From assembly GCA_007026445.1 (NCBI GenBank), contig VDMD01000035.1:186001-250000 (forward strand): a stretch of 64,000 nucleotides of DNA, in the 5' to 3' direction. This DNA is from Schizophyllum amplum (Eukaryota > Basidiomycota > Agaricomycetes > Agaricales > Schizophyllaceae). Position numbers and translations under genes: made by a program. The notes below the pieces were generated by a model that saw only the letters and a program-made list of their open reading frames with translations, searched no databases and was not told the DNA's origin. Shown piece after piece: positions 48,140-58,082 of the stretch. Numbering within the stretch: the stretch's first letter is position 1; every line of letters begins with the position of its first letter.

Positions 48140-49690
48140 CCGTGCCACAAGTCCCCTCCATTCCCCTCCTCCTCCCTCTTCTCCTCTCTCCCCACCATTC
48201 CCCTTCTCCTTCGTCCCCTCCCCCCTCTCCCTTCTCCTTACCTCCCATCCCTCCTCTCCCCCTTCTGACCTCCCCTCGCTCCTCCTTACATCCCGCTCGC
48301 TTCTCCGTACCTCCCTCCCTCATCCTTACCTCTCCCTCTCTCATCCTTACCTCTCCCTCCCTCGTCCTTACCTCTCCCTCCCTCCTCCCTTGTCTCCTCC
48401 TCCACCGCTCGTCTCGTCTCTACCTCCCCCTTCCTCCTCCCTCCCTCCTCCCTCCCTTCGCGCGACCAGTAATCAGGAAACACACATATATTGGGCAATA
48501 CATGAGCTACACCTACTTGCTAGACAAACCCCCGCCTTTGCAAATTCCCCTCCACCTCCCAAAACACCCCCTCAGCGCTCGCAAATGCGCCCAAGACCTC
48601 ACCTTCGCAGACCCCTCTCCCAACCCGTAACTCAAACACACCCCTCCCCCGCTCGGGTGGTCATGAATATCTCGCACGAAAAAAGACCTCCTTCACCTTG
48701 AACAAGCACTCCCTCCGCCCTCGCAAATGCGCCCCCAATAACACACCCCCTCCGCCCTCGATAACACCCGTCGCCCTTGCGGACCCCTTCTTCGCCTTCA
48801 CATTTATCCCCCCCCCCCTCTCGCGAGAAACAAGGCACCTCACCTTCGTAGAATCCCCCCCTCCCCGCGTTGATTTGAATTCTCTCCTCCTCCCCCGCTG
48901 GCGTTAACACCACCCCTCTCGTAAAAACAACCCCCTCCGCCCTCGCAAATGCGCCCCCCTCCGCCCCCGCATACCCCCTCCCGCCCTCAATAATAACCCC
49001 CCACCTTCGCAATCAACAAGACCCCTCACCTTCGTAAAACCCCTCCCCCCCATTGATTTGCGTCCCCCCTCCCCTACCCCGCTGGCGTGAAAACGACCCC
49101 CTCGTTTGAACATGACCCCCCCCCCTTCGTTCTCGCACACCACCCCCTCCATCTCGAAAAAGCGTCCTCGCATACCCCCTCCCGCCATTTAATAACACCA
49201 CTCCCCTCCCAACCTCGCAGCCCCCTGCCTTGCCTCTACATGCGTGCCCCTCTCGCGAAAATACAAGGCCCCTCACCTTCCCAGACCCCCTCCCCTTGCG
49301 TAAGCTCGATAGCACCGCCCCCTCAATCTCCCACCCCCCCTCCTCCACCTCGAAAAAGCGCCCCCTCCGCCCTCGTATACTCGCCCCCCCCCCCCCCCCG
49401 CCCTTGTATACTCCCCCCTCCGCCCTCGCATACCCTCCTCCGCCGACGCAAACCCCCTCCGTCGTCTCGCTCTCCCATCATCAGGCCCTCCCGTCGTCAA
49501 GCCATCCCATCATCAAGCCCTCTCGCCGTCTTGCCCTTCAGCCCGTCGCCAATCGCCCTCCCCTCCCACCGTCTAGCTTCCCTCCCGTCATCTCCGCCCC
49601 CTCCCCCCACCCTCCCTTCGTCGTCTCGCTCTCGTCATCAAGCCCCCCGCCTCCCGCCGACCCAACACCCAGCGATGCAGGACGACCATC
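48140..49690. repeat. Strand-asymmetric C/T-rich degenerate array, copy A
   Basis: The plus strand is almost purine-free over 48140-48460 (CTCC/CTTACCTCTCC units). It then consists of diverged ~100-120-base units carrying CTCTCGCGAAAATACAAGGC, CCTCACCTTCG and CCCTCCGCCCTCGCA motifs. A run of about 16 C lies near 49384. Frames through it are low-complexity Pro/Ser or Gly/Arg on the two strands and not credible proteins. Confidence 0.85.
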
Positions 49691-50266
49691 TACAAATATA
49701 ATCAGCACGATTTCGAAAGATCTCGATCAGGGAAGAACATACTAGTCAGAGCGGCAGGCGGCGTGGCAGGCGGCGACTAAGTATATACAAGTAGTGGCCG
49801 GCGGCGGGCTCGTCCGGCGCGGGAGCATCACGACGACAAGGGGCCGGGGTCCAAGACTGGGGCGGAGGCGTGGATGAGGGCGGGGGCGGAGGCGTGGAGG
49901 AGGACTGGGGCGTGGACTGAGGCGGAGGCGTGAACGAGGGCGGAGGAGTAGGACGAGGGCGCGGCCGGGCGACGGGGATGGCGATGTCGACAGTACCTGA
50001 AGCGATAATCAACATGTGCAGCGCGAGCGAGGCAAAGAGGACGTACTTGAGGGGTTGCCGAACGTCGTCGGTATGAGCCACCGGGTCGACAGCGTCCATC
50101 GCGCGTCGGCAGCATCATTAACGCATCCGGCGACAATAACACGTCGGCGGCGTACATAACGCGTCACCTCCGTCCCGGAAATCTATCCAACACGTTCAGT
50201 AGACATAAGTAGAGAACAATGGAAAGCACTCACCGTCGCGAGATATGTCAACTACCACGGCATAGA
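49691..50266 (-). other. Possible exon relics with one hydrophobic segment
   Basis: A minus-strand frame (49746-50099) reads MDAVDPVAHTDDVRQPLKYV followed by the hydrophobic LFASLALHMLIIASG and a Pro-rich repeat (TPPPQS). The Pro-rich part differs in length in the other duplication copy. No family recognised; it may be an exon of a decayed gene. Confidence 0.3.
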
Positions 50267-50329
50267 CCTGCAATATGCAGTCTACCCGCAATATGCAGTC
50301 TACCCGCAATATGCAGTCTACCTGCAATA
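50267..50329. repeat. 18-base tandem repeat
   Basis: Three and a half units of CCCGCAATATGCAGTCTA (first unit CCTG...), also present in the other duplication copy at ~62298-62360. Confidence 0.9.
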
Positions 50330-50466
50330 CGGGATGCAAATATAACCTAAGAAACAAGCCAGTCAGTACAACGGCCTAGGTATATATAATAAACACGACG
50401 TACCGACAAGCAGGTCGTCGAGAGCGTGAATCAAGTCACAAGTCGCTGAGGCGAATGTGATTGGGT

Positions 50467-50860
50467 GTTTGCAAAGTTGATGTGCGGTGGTGAGGGTAGG
50501 AGACGTCAAGGAACGCCGCGAGGTAGCGCGAAGGCAGCATATAACAGTAGAAGTTCACAGTCAGGACGACGGTCAAAGGGAGCGCCACAGATTGTACTCG
50601 CTGATCGCATCTGAGCGGTGAAGGGGGATGCGTGCCGTGTGTTTGCAAAGTTGATGTGCGATGGTTGGGACAGAAGACGTGAAGGAAAGCCGCGAGGAAG
50701 AGCAAAGGCAGCATAGTAAAGTTAGAAGGTCCTGTAAGCTCACAGTCAGGACGACAGTCAAAGGGAGCACTACGAGTACCACTCACCAAATGTCTAGCAC
50801 TTGTGGGTAAGCCGTGCCGGGTGTTTGCAAAGTTGATGTGCGGGGATGACGAGGGCCTGC
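50467..50860. repeat. Tandem ~174-182-base units with exon/intron-like parts
   Basis: GTTTGCAAAGTTGATGTGCG recurs at 50467, 50641 and 50823, with CAGTCAGGACGAC(A/G)GTCAAAGGGAGC between. On the minus strand each unit has a HQLCKH(P/T) peptide followed by a branch-point-like CTGACTGTGA segment, so this looks like tandem exon duplication of the gene at 50794-51296. Confidence 0.7.
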
Positions 50861-51296
50861 GCGACGTCCGAGGCCGCGCGCGACGTCAAAGGCCGCGCAA
50901 AGACAACCGCGAAGGCGAAGCAATCCTGGAATATGGGATCAGAAAACAACGTCCAACGTGGGAAGGACGCAATACGCACCTCAATGAACTGCAGACACCG
51001 TCGATCTCCCGCGCCCGTGAGGTATCTGTAAAACAGGCGGTCTAAAAACAATGAAAAACGAAGGGAACAGACGCAATACGCACAACACATCTCTCTGTCG
51101 GCCCACCTGCGAATGACGACAGGCCTGCAACAGCAGACTTAGTACCAGAGCGCAGCGTCAACGACCCGCGGGCTCACTCTGCACAGTCGAACAGACGGGT
51201 GGAGGTCGAGGCACGAGAGCGTGCCGACGACGAGAGCGAGACGAAGGTGACACGGGGGAAGTCGATGACGGGAAGAAGCAGGGATGCTGCCTCCAT
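50794..51296 (-). CDS. Unrecognised short multi-exon gene or relic, copy A
   Basis: Best model: exons 51178-51296, 51089-51106 (18 bases), 50980-51025 and 50794-50925, 104 residues. Spliced pieces read MEAASLLLPVIDFPRVTFVS, LFDCAEWADREIYLTGAGDRRCLQFIE, DCFAFAVVFARPLTSRAA and ALVIPAHQLCKHPARL before a TAG. Splice signals are good and the joined sequence looks like real protein, yet the stop comes early and is followed by two further decayed copies of the last exon. I think this is the 5' part of a larger gene, now truncated. The duplicate at 62832-63342 has a one-base insertion in exon 1. Confidence 0.45.
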
Positions 51297-53101
51297 CACC
51301 CCGCCCCCTCCGACTCTTATACACCGCCAACAAGCTTTCCAACCTCCTTGAAACGCACGTAAGCGGCTACCGAGGAGTCCCCAACGGCTACCGAGGGGTC
51401 AGCGGCAACCGAGCAGTCCCCCGAGAATCGGGGGTCGAGATCGACTTACGAAAGGGCGGAAGATTCGGTGGCGCACGGCTGCCTGCTTTCAGGAGGTTGG
51501 TTTTCGAACATTGAACGCGCGCCCGTTTCCCTGGGTCGCCGAATGCAGCGCGCCGCCGTCAATGTGTGTCGGTCAAGGGCGGGGATACTGCAAGTCAGCG
51601 GGGAAGGGCTGGCGACATGAACTTTGCGTCAAGGGCCCTCCCGCATTCGAGAGATAAATGCCGCGTTCAGCAGAGCTTCACAGATCGATATCATTACGCA
51701 CCCAAGCTCGGATCTGATGCGTCGCGCCGCCTGGCGCCCGGGATATCGGTCCAGAAAAATCGAGTTGAACGTTGAAGGGAAGCACGTCGGCCTTTCCCCA
51801 TCAGGAATCCCTTGTTGTTGAACTTAGGCATCGCCGTTGAACGCGCCTCCACAGCGTCGCCCGCCGCCGGGCTCGCACTCAGCTCAGGTACAAGCATGCT
51901 CGGGCGCATCGGAGACACGTGTATCCGGGAGGAATTCAGGCTGCCTGCGGGCTGTAAGTTGCCGTGAATGAGCTGGGAAGTGAAAACGAACTTCATGGCG
52001 AGGGTGCGAGGGCAGCGCGGTCTCTCTCGTGTCGGGTCGGTGATACGGGGACCCGAGTAGGCTAGCGTTGTACGATCCGAGCAAGCGGCGAGAGCGGAAA
52101 TGGACGCCAGCAGGATGGAAGATTCGGCGCGTCGACAGCATGTATGCGCGATGGCGCGTGCGCAGTGTGCGGCTGTCGGCGGTCGGCGTCAGATCGTCAA
52201 AAGCTTTGAACCTCCTGAATGAGTCATAGGCGTTTCAGGAAGACCGATGGGTGGATGATTGGGAGGTCGGCGAGATAGGGGACGACGAGGAGAGGGTGGT
52301 GCACTGTGCATTGTACAGAGCGGAGACGCGCTCAAGACTTCGTAGACAGAGTACCACGTATGTCATAAGCAGCGTGTGGTACAAATATCGGTCGCCCGAG
52401 ACGAGACGCCCTTGGTACGAGCGGGGCGAAAATGACGCCACAAAATAAAGTCGACGCCCTTCGCGTCGTAGCGCTCGCAGCCGGTCGCGGAGAGAGGTAT
52501 AGCATGGCGAGGCTGGGCCAATTTCGCCTGTGCATTCAGTTTTCGTTGAGTGATATTTTCATAGGTAAGTCAACTTACGACGGTGAAGACGTCGAGTTCC
52601 GCACTCAAACATCCTCGACCTCCCGGAACGATAAGACAGAACATTGATCTCGCCCATCGGTGCAGCGTGCCCGAGTTCTGAAGCGAGATGATGTCGAATA
52701 AACATCCGCGCGACCCATCGCGGCGCTTGGCGAGAACGCGGTCGCGCTCCGGAAGGTGGAGAGGCGCGTTTTGGCGTGCGGCGTGAATGTTCTTGAACTT
52801 CCAGCGGATCCAGGCTGGTGGCGGCGTACTGGAGTTAGAGGTAGAGATCGAGGAAGTTTGGGAACCGAACAGCGTTTTGTCCGAGGCGGCGGAGGTGCGC
52901 GATGCGTGGGATGGACATGGATGATTGTGACAAGTTGAACTTCGGCGCGTCGGACCGGCCGCGACGATCATTATACATCTTGTTCCCGCCCCTCATCATC
53001 GCCCGAGGACGATGTTCACGTCGACCTCGACCTTCCATCTTCACCGCGAATTCAATAATCATCTCTGACTCGCCTGATATACTGTGATGATTCTGTAAAG
53101 A
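51297..53101. other. No gene recognised
   Basis: Upstream part is within duplication copy A up to ~51953; the remainder is single-copy. Only short frames without motifs. Confidence 0.5.
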
Positions 53102-53689
53102 GTGCTGCCCACCTCCAAGTTGACTAGTGGCGCGCGCTCTCGTCGAGCTCAACCGAACAGCACCTCAAGTCCGAAGACCGTCCTGATCGGCTACGTACTT
53201 GAAGGCTATCTAGGCTACCGACCCGCCGGCCCTGATCAACGGTCTGAGGACGTCATGCGTCTGAATATGGTAGCCCTTGTTCAACCTGCCGAGGTGGCGC
53301 GCACAGCGCCCATTGCCGCGCAACCTTCGACGTACCGTCTACAGAGCCTCGGCAGCATCACGATTCCCGCGAGAACAGTGACGTCTGTAGGACATGTGCG
53401 GGATGGGCAGCGACACGAGTGAGTGGAATACTTGAAGTTCAATGTTGATGAACTGTGCAGGGACAGTACGGATGAGCGCAGCATTCACGGCACCATCTCG
53501 TGCTTCCGTTCTATCAGCGACGTCAACGTATTCGGCTCACGAGATGAAGAGTCGGCGGCGGAAGTGCACGAGCGAGATGCGCAAGAACGGAAGATTCAGG
53601 AGGTTGGAATTGTGAGTGCTGAACTTCCCTGTGCGAGCAAGGTCTGGTTGCATCGCTACGCTGCTATCACTAATGGTGGCGCGGAATAA
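53102..53689 (+). CDS. Candidate two-exon hypothetical protein
   Basis: Exons 53102-53418 and 53461-53689 join in frame across a 42-base intron (GTGAGT...GTGCAG), giving 181 residues. Sequence blocks VLIGYVLEGYLGYRPAGPDQ, LQSLGSITIPARTVTSVGHV and DERSIHGTISCFRSISDVNV followed by FGSRDEESAAEVHERDAQER look like a beta-rich domain and a charged helix. No family recognised. The very short intron, the lack of an obvious promoter and its location among gene relics lower confidence. Confidence 0.4.
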
Positions 53690-54591
53690 CGCGGACGTAG
53701 TGCGATGATGTATATCAGGCTGCGCACGCGTCTCACTGACGCCCGGGGATGGAAGATTCGGGGTGACAGGCGAGCGGGCAGGTGGGGGAAAGGTCTGGCG
53801 GGCAGGTCGAACGAGAGAGTCCGCGTCGAAAGTCTCATTGCCACCCCATTCCGTTGTGCTGATTTCAACGAGCTGCGCTCTCGAGTATCATAATATGGCA
53901 TGTTCTAGGACGGGCGAGAGGACAATGCTTTGCTCGTAATGTAAGTCAGTTCACCTAGTGAACTCATGCGTTCAGAGGTCGTCCAATCGCACGCATCCGC
54001 GCATCGCTTCCGATTAGTAGGTACTCATCTTCCTTACATCAAACTTCCGGGGAACTGCTTGTGAGGTTGGAACAGCGTGTGTACATGCCGCAGAAGGTAA
54101 GAATTTCTGCGCGCGCTAGTTGCGCCCCGGCAGCGATGTTGTGCCAAGTTCAGCAGATCCAGTCCTGCGGCCGCGCTCTAGATTTCAATGAAATATCTGT
54201 CAATTGAGCGGAGCCGAATAGTAGTTTTTGGCGGTGAGGACAGCGCGCGCTGAGCGTGGGGGAGGGTAGACGATTCCCATCAAGTTCAACTTCGGTGCCC
54301 GGACCGACCGCCGTGTCCATTGTTCTGCTTGCTCCCGACCGTCACGACCGTCCGCGCGACTTTGCCGAGTGTCGCTCGTCGGTCTCGCCCAACTCAGTGC
54401 TGATCTCTCAGCCGTTTATGGCTCTCATTCTGCGGCGCGCATGGCCGAATATTTGAACGTCTCTGCTGGATGGCGCGGCGGGCGCTTAATCCGCGGCCGA
54501 ATAACGACACCATTGTCGACGATCGGGTCGCCAAGATCTGCCACGTACGATAGTAAGCATCTTGCTCGGCTCCCTCTAGCGCCGAGACCAG

Positions 54592-54739
54592 TATATATGC
54601 CGCCCCGCAACGAACTTTTCTCTTTTCAACCATCATGCCCCCTTCTTCCCTGACGCGCCCGCCGTCCGTATCGTCCTCCTCCCTTCTTCGCCACCGTCGA
54701 CGACAACACTCACAGCCTTCGTGGATGATAGCTGAGTAG
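54592..54739 (+). promoter_or_regulatory. TATA box followed by a short orphan reading frame
   Basis: TATATATG at 54592-54599 is followed 36 bases later by ATG at 54635 in the context ACCATCATG. The frame closes after 34 residues (MPPSSLTRPPSVSSSS...). It resembles the 5' end of a gene whose body has decayed. Confidence 0.35.
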
Positions 54740-55169
54740 AACCCGACACGTGCTCTCTCTTCGTTGACTTACACATTCCCAGGCTATGCTCGACAATGCG
54801 GGCGGTAGCGACTTTGCGTTGTCGCCTCTCGGTGGGGCGCCACATATCACTCGCAGTGTACTCTGTGTGTCGGAGATGACGTTGTATACCTCGACACCGT
54901 GTCCCCAAGACATCGCCCGCCACTCGGCGCTCTTCGTCCCCGCTACGCGGGAGGAATCCTGTGTGTTGTTCTTTTCCTTGGTACGTTTTCCTTTGCAGTT
55001 CTGTCTTCTCATGGACTGACACAGAACGTAGGACCTGGGAAAGGAGGTCTCGGTCGTGCGTCGACCGCACGCGTTACCACCGCCGTCGCATGATATACTG
55101 TTGTCTTGTAATTCGGTAAGGTTTCTCTTCGCGCTGTGGACTCTTCATTGACGTTTTGCTTACTAGGGG

Positions 55170-55625
55170 TCTCGACGACGGGGCGGCAGATGACGCCGCC
55201 CCCGGATGCGGGACGACGGAGACGACCGCGCGGCCGGAAGCCGCGCACGGGGGCGGCGCGCAGCGCCGCCATTCTCTCCGGTGAGTTTCCTCAGTTGGTT
55301 CGCGGCACGCCTTCTGACTGACTCGACGGCTAGAAATCGGGCGGAGGGTCCTCTGCGACGGTGCGGGCGCTCGCGCCGCTTCCGGCGCCCGCTAGGACGC
55401 GGGACGAGGGGACGATCGCGCGGCCGAAGGCCGCGCCACAGGGGCGGCGCTGCGCGCCGCCACTTTCTGTCAGTGAGTTACCCTTCGCCCGCTGCATTGT
55501 TTATGCATTGACGTTTTGGTCAGGACCGTCTCAGCGACGGTTTGGGAGTTAGTGATGTCGCCGTCGGACGAGGGAAACGACCGCGCGGCTGGAGGCTGCG
55601 CGCAGGCCGAGCGTGTAGCCATTTG
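55170..55625. repeat. Exon-like units, two with twin GC hairpins
   Basis: Two units 190 bases apart each contain two perfect GC-rich inverted repeats with short loops: 55228-55246 and 55252-55270, then 55418-55436 and 55443-55461 (for example GCGCGGCC-GAA-GGCCGCGC). Both end with a GTGAGTT donor-like site and are preceded by CTAG. A third unit (~55555-55620) is degenerate. Confidence 0.75.
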
Positions 55626-55845
55626 ACTTCTGTGAGTCATGATAATGGGATTCCGTAGTCTCCTCGCTGAATTTGTTCAAGATCTCGTGGACCGTTACCG
55701 TGGCCAATGCATGTCGAGGTCTTTGTAGGGAATCGAGCTTGTTTTCAGTGCGTCCTCACGTCTCTCTCCTTATGCCTCGGTCACTCACCCTCATGTAGAT
55801 CACTTCGTCGACGTGTTCGTTATTAAGCGAGTGTCAATCACATCG

Positions 55846-55985
55846 ACGGCGGTCACGTCGAAGGCGCGCTACACGAGGGGATTGTCTTCCAGAGGCGCGT
55901 CTCCTTCGGACGTGGCAAAGACCTCCCGGAGACGGGCAACTTTGGGTTCGGCATCCAGGAGCACAACGTAGAGCGCATCCCCTAG
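55846..55985 (+). pseudogene. Ribosomal protein L11 (uL5) gene fragment
   Basis: One frame reads TAVTSKARYT, matching the TPVxSKARYTVR region of cytosolic L11. A second frame, shifted, reads LPETGNFGFGIQEH, matching the highly conserved SETGNFGFGIQEHIDLG block, before a stop at 55983. The ~45 residues that separate the blocks in the real protein are shortened and frameshifted, and no other part of L11 is present, so this is a relic. Confidence 0.75.
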
Positions 55986-56099
55986 GTTGTGAGTAAGACG
56001 GACATTGACGAAACTTCTGAGATGAACGTCCATTGAAGGAACTTTGAGCTTCGAAGCCGTCGAGCCTTCTGCTCGCGGTCAGTACGTGGACTCCTCCCT

Positions 56100-56835
56100 C
56101 TAGGCGATGAGTATACAGATCGCCGTCCGGCCAGCAAGGTGCGTGTCTTACAACGTTGTACTATGTCACATCGCTGACTGGCCACCTCCGTAGGCGATGA
56201 GTATATGTATGGACGTCCCGCGAGCGACACGGTCGACGGCGGACGATCGGGACACGCTCGACGCTGTTCATAACGTACTCGATGTCGCAGTCACCGTCCT
56301 TCAAGATGAACTCTACGCCCCCAAGAACCTGCTCACGTTTGCCGACAGCCCTCCAATTGTGTTCATCGCTCTCTCCAGGCGAACCCTACGGCCCTGCGTC
56401 GCGGCCACCGTCGTTTGTCCAGGCGATGACGATATGTATCGCCGTCCGGCGAGCGAGGTAAGCCAGATTTCCATATGCTATGATCTGTTGTTGACCTCTT
56501 GCTATCCATCGACGGCGATTAGTACTCACTCGCTTAGGCGATGAGTATATGTATCGTCGTCCGCCGAGCGACGTGCTCGACGCACTCAAGGCGCGCGGCG
56601 TGCTCGAGGCACTGCACTTGGGGTTCCACGCTTGTCTACGATGCAACAGCTTAGGCGATGAGTATATACATCGTCGTCCGGCGAGCAGATCATTGGTGAG
56701 TGCTTGGTCATCGCGCTTGAGCTGACTGGTCTTGTAGATCCCTCATGACGGCGCTTGGATACCCCGAGTCTATCTGCGCGCTCAGACACCCCGCCAAGCG
56801 ACGAAGCAACGTATCGCCGTCCGGCGAGCAGGACG
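56100..56835 (+). repeat. Array of exon-like units encoding GDEYMYRRPAS-type peptides
   Basis: Six copies of AGGCGATGAGTATATGTATCGTCGTCCGGCGAGC-like sequence (quoted in part: GGCGATGAGTATATGTATCG) start near 56103, 56192, 56419, 56536, 56652 and 56795. Most are preceded by a pyrimidine-AG acceptor-like site and some are followed by GT(A/G)AG- or GTGCGT-like donors. The last copy is diverged. Confidence 0.7.
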
Positions 56836-57603
56836 CGTCGCCCGGCGAGAAAGGCGTTGTTCTTGTGAGTGCAGCGCTCTATTTACTTATATTCCGCTGA
56901 CGCGATCTCGCGGCTCTGCCATCGACGGCGCCCTTCGACGTCGGGATCGTCGCCGCTCTCGGGGACATGCTCATGACGATCGAGGTCGACTCTGGGGGAC
57001 GCTCTCGACGTGCTGAAGGCCTGTTGCGACTTTGGCGGTATGCTTAGGAGTCGGTGCGGGGCCGTTGCGAACGTGTTCGGGGACTTTGTGTCATGTATTT
57101 ACACCAGGGCACTATCGCATTGCAGTTAGAGTAGGGCAATGCTGTAACGTCGAGTAGCTCAGGAATACAACGATTTGAAGACTTTACGATGACTTGAAGT
57201 GAAATCTATACAATGAAGTTGAACTCGTTGAACTTGCGTGACCGCGGGAGGCTTGGCGCGGGGATGAGAGGGCGCGGGAACTCGGGCATGAAAGGCACAA
57301 AGGCAATTGTATTTGGTTACCTACGACTACCTACGCCACCAAACAACTCGACCTAGAGGACTGGCCTCCCTCCCGCACAGGACGACTGCCCTCCTTCGCA
57401 CGAGCGCGCCCCCGCTTTCGCGACGTCGATATCTGCAGAAACAAGGTGAGCGTAGCCAGGACGAAGGCTCGTACCCCGCTCTCCTCCGTCCCTACTCGGC
57501 TGCCCTTCGCACAAACTCGCGCTATCCCTTGAGACGCGTGCACCCTCGCAGTCCCGCACTCGTCGCGACCGAGTAGGCGGGGAGCGGCCGGCAGGGCGAG
57601 GAG

Positions 57604-57860
57604 TATAAAAACCCCTCCCACCTTGCCCTTCCCTTCACCATCCCTCCCCCCTCTCGCCTTGCCGTCGCGCCGTCGCGCCATCGCATCTTCGTCCTGCTGC
57701 CATGCTGCTCGCCGTCACGCCGCAGTTCTACTGGAGGAGCCATGCTGGTTGGGGTTCTGCTGGAGGGGGTCATGCTGTTGGTATGCCGGGGCTATGTTCG
57801 TCGAGGACTCACTCGTCGAGGGTATGCCCCGGCCTCGTCTCGTCTCGTACCTACTCGTAG
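57604..57860 (+). other. Strong TATA box and short open frame
   Basis: TATAAAAA at 57604-57611 precedes a CT-rich leader and an ATG at 57702 whose frame runs 52 residues to 57860 (MLLAVTPQFYWRSHAG...). It has the look of an active core promoter, but the short product is not recognised. Confidence 0.4.
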
Positions 57861-57872
57861 TCGTCGTGGCAC

Positions 57873-57917
57873 GCCCCCGGACATGGGCCCCTGTAGGGGG
57901 AACCCATGTCCGGGGGC
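57873..57917. other. Long perfect hairpin
   Basis: GCCCCCGGACATGGG (57873-57887) is the exact reverse complement of 57903-57917, with a 15-base loop that itself contains CCCCTGTAGGGG. A 15-base-pair GC-rich stem. Confidence 0.9.
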
Positions 57918-58082
57918 CCACAAAAGGAGGGATGGGCGCTAGACACCTATCAAAATTCATGCCGGTTCACCGCCCTACAACATCACGTGAGCACGACGAG
58001 GAAAACGAAAAGATATGGGCGGCTCAATAGCCTGCGGAGCCGTTAGTCCGGGGTTCAAGACAATAGAGCAGACTCACTTCAG

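Larger units (their letters stand above)
45963..51953. repeat. Direct segmental duplication, copy A
   Basis: Matches 58083-64000 in the same orientation with an offset of ~12.1 kb; long stretches (for example 46640-47700) are identical or nearly so. It begins within bestrophin exon 6/intron 6 and runs at least to 51953, where the other copy leaves the window. The offset changes slightly in the C/T-rich array and by small indels. Confidence 0.93.

Noticed and set aside
49087..49745. Proline-rich open frames in the C/T-rich array, up to 204 residues
   Set aside because: Produced by base composition; frames are open on several phases and unit content differs between duplication copies.
58020..58065. 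tRNA-like 3' half (GGGGTTCAAGAC)
   Set aside because: No matching acceptor stem or A box upstream; the B-box consensus is not met.
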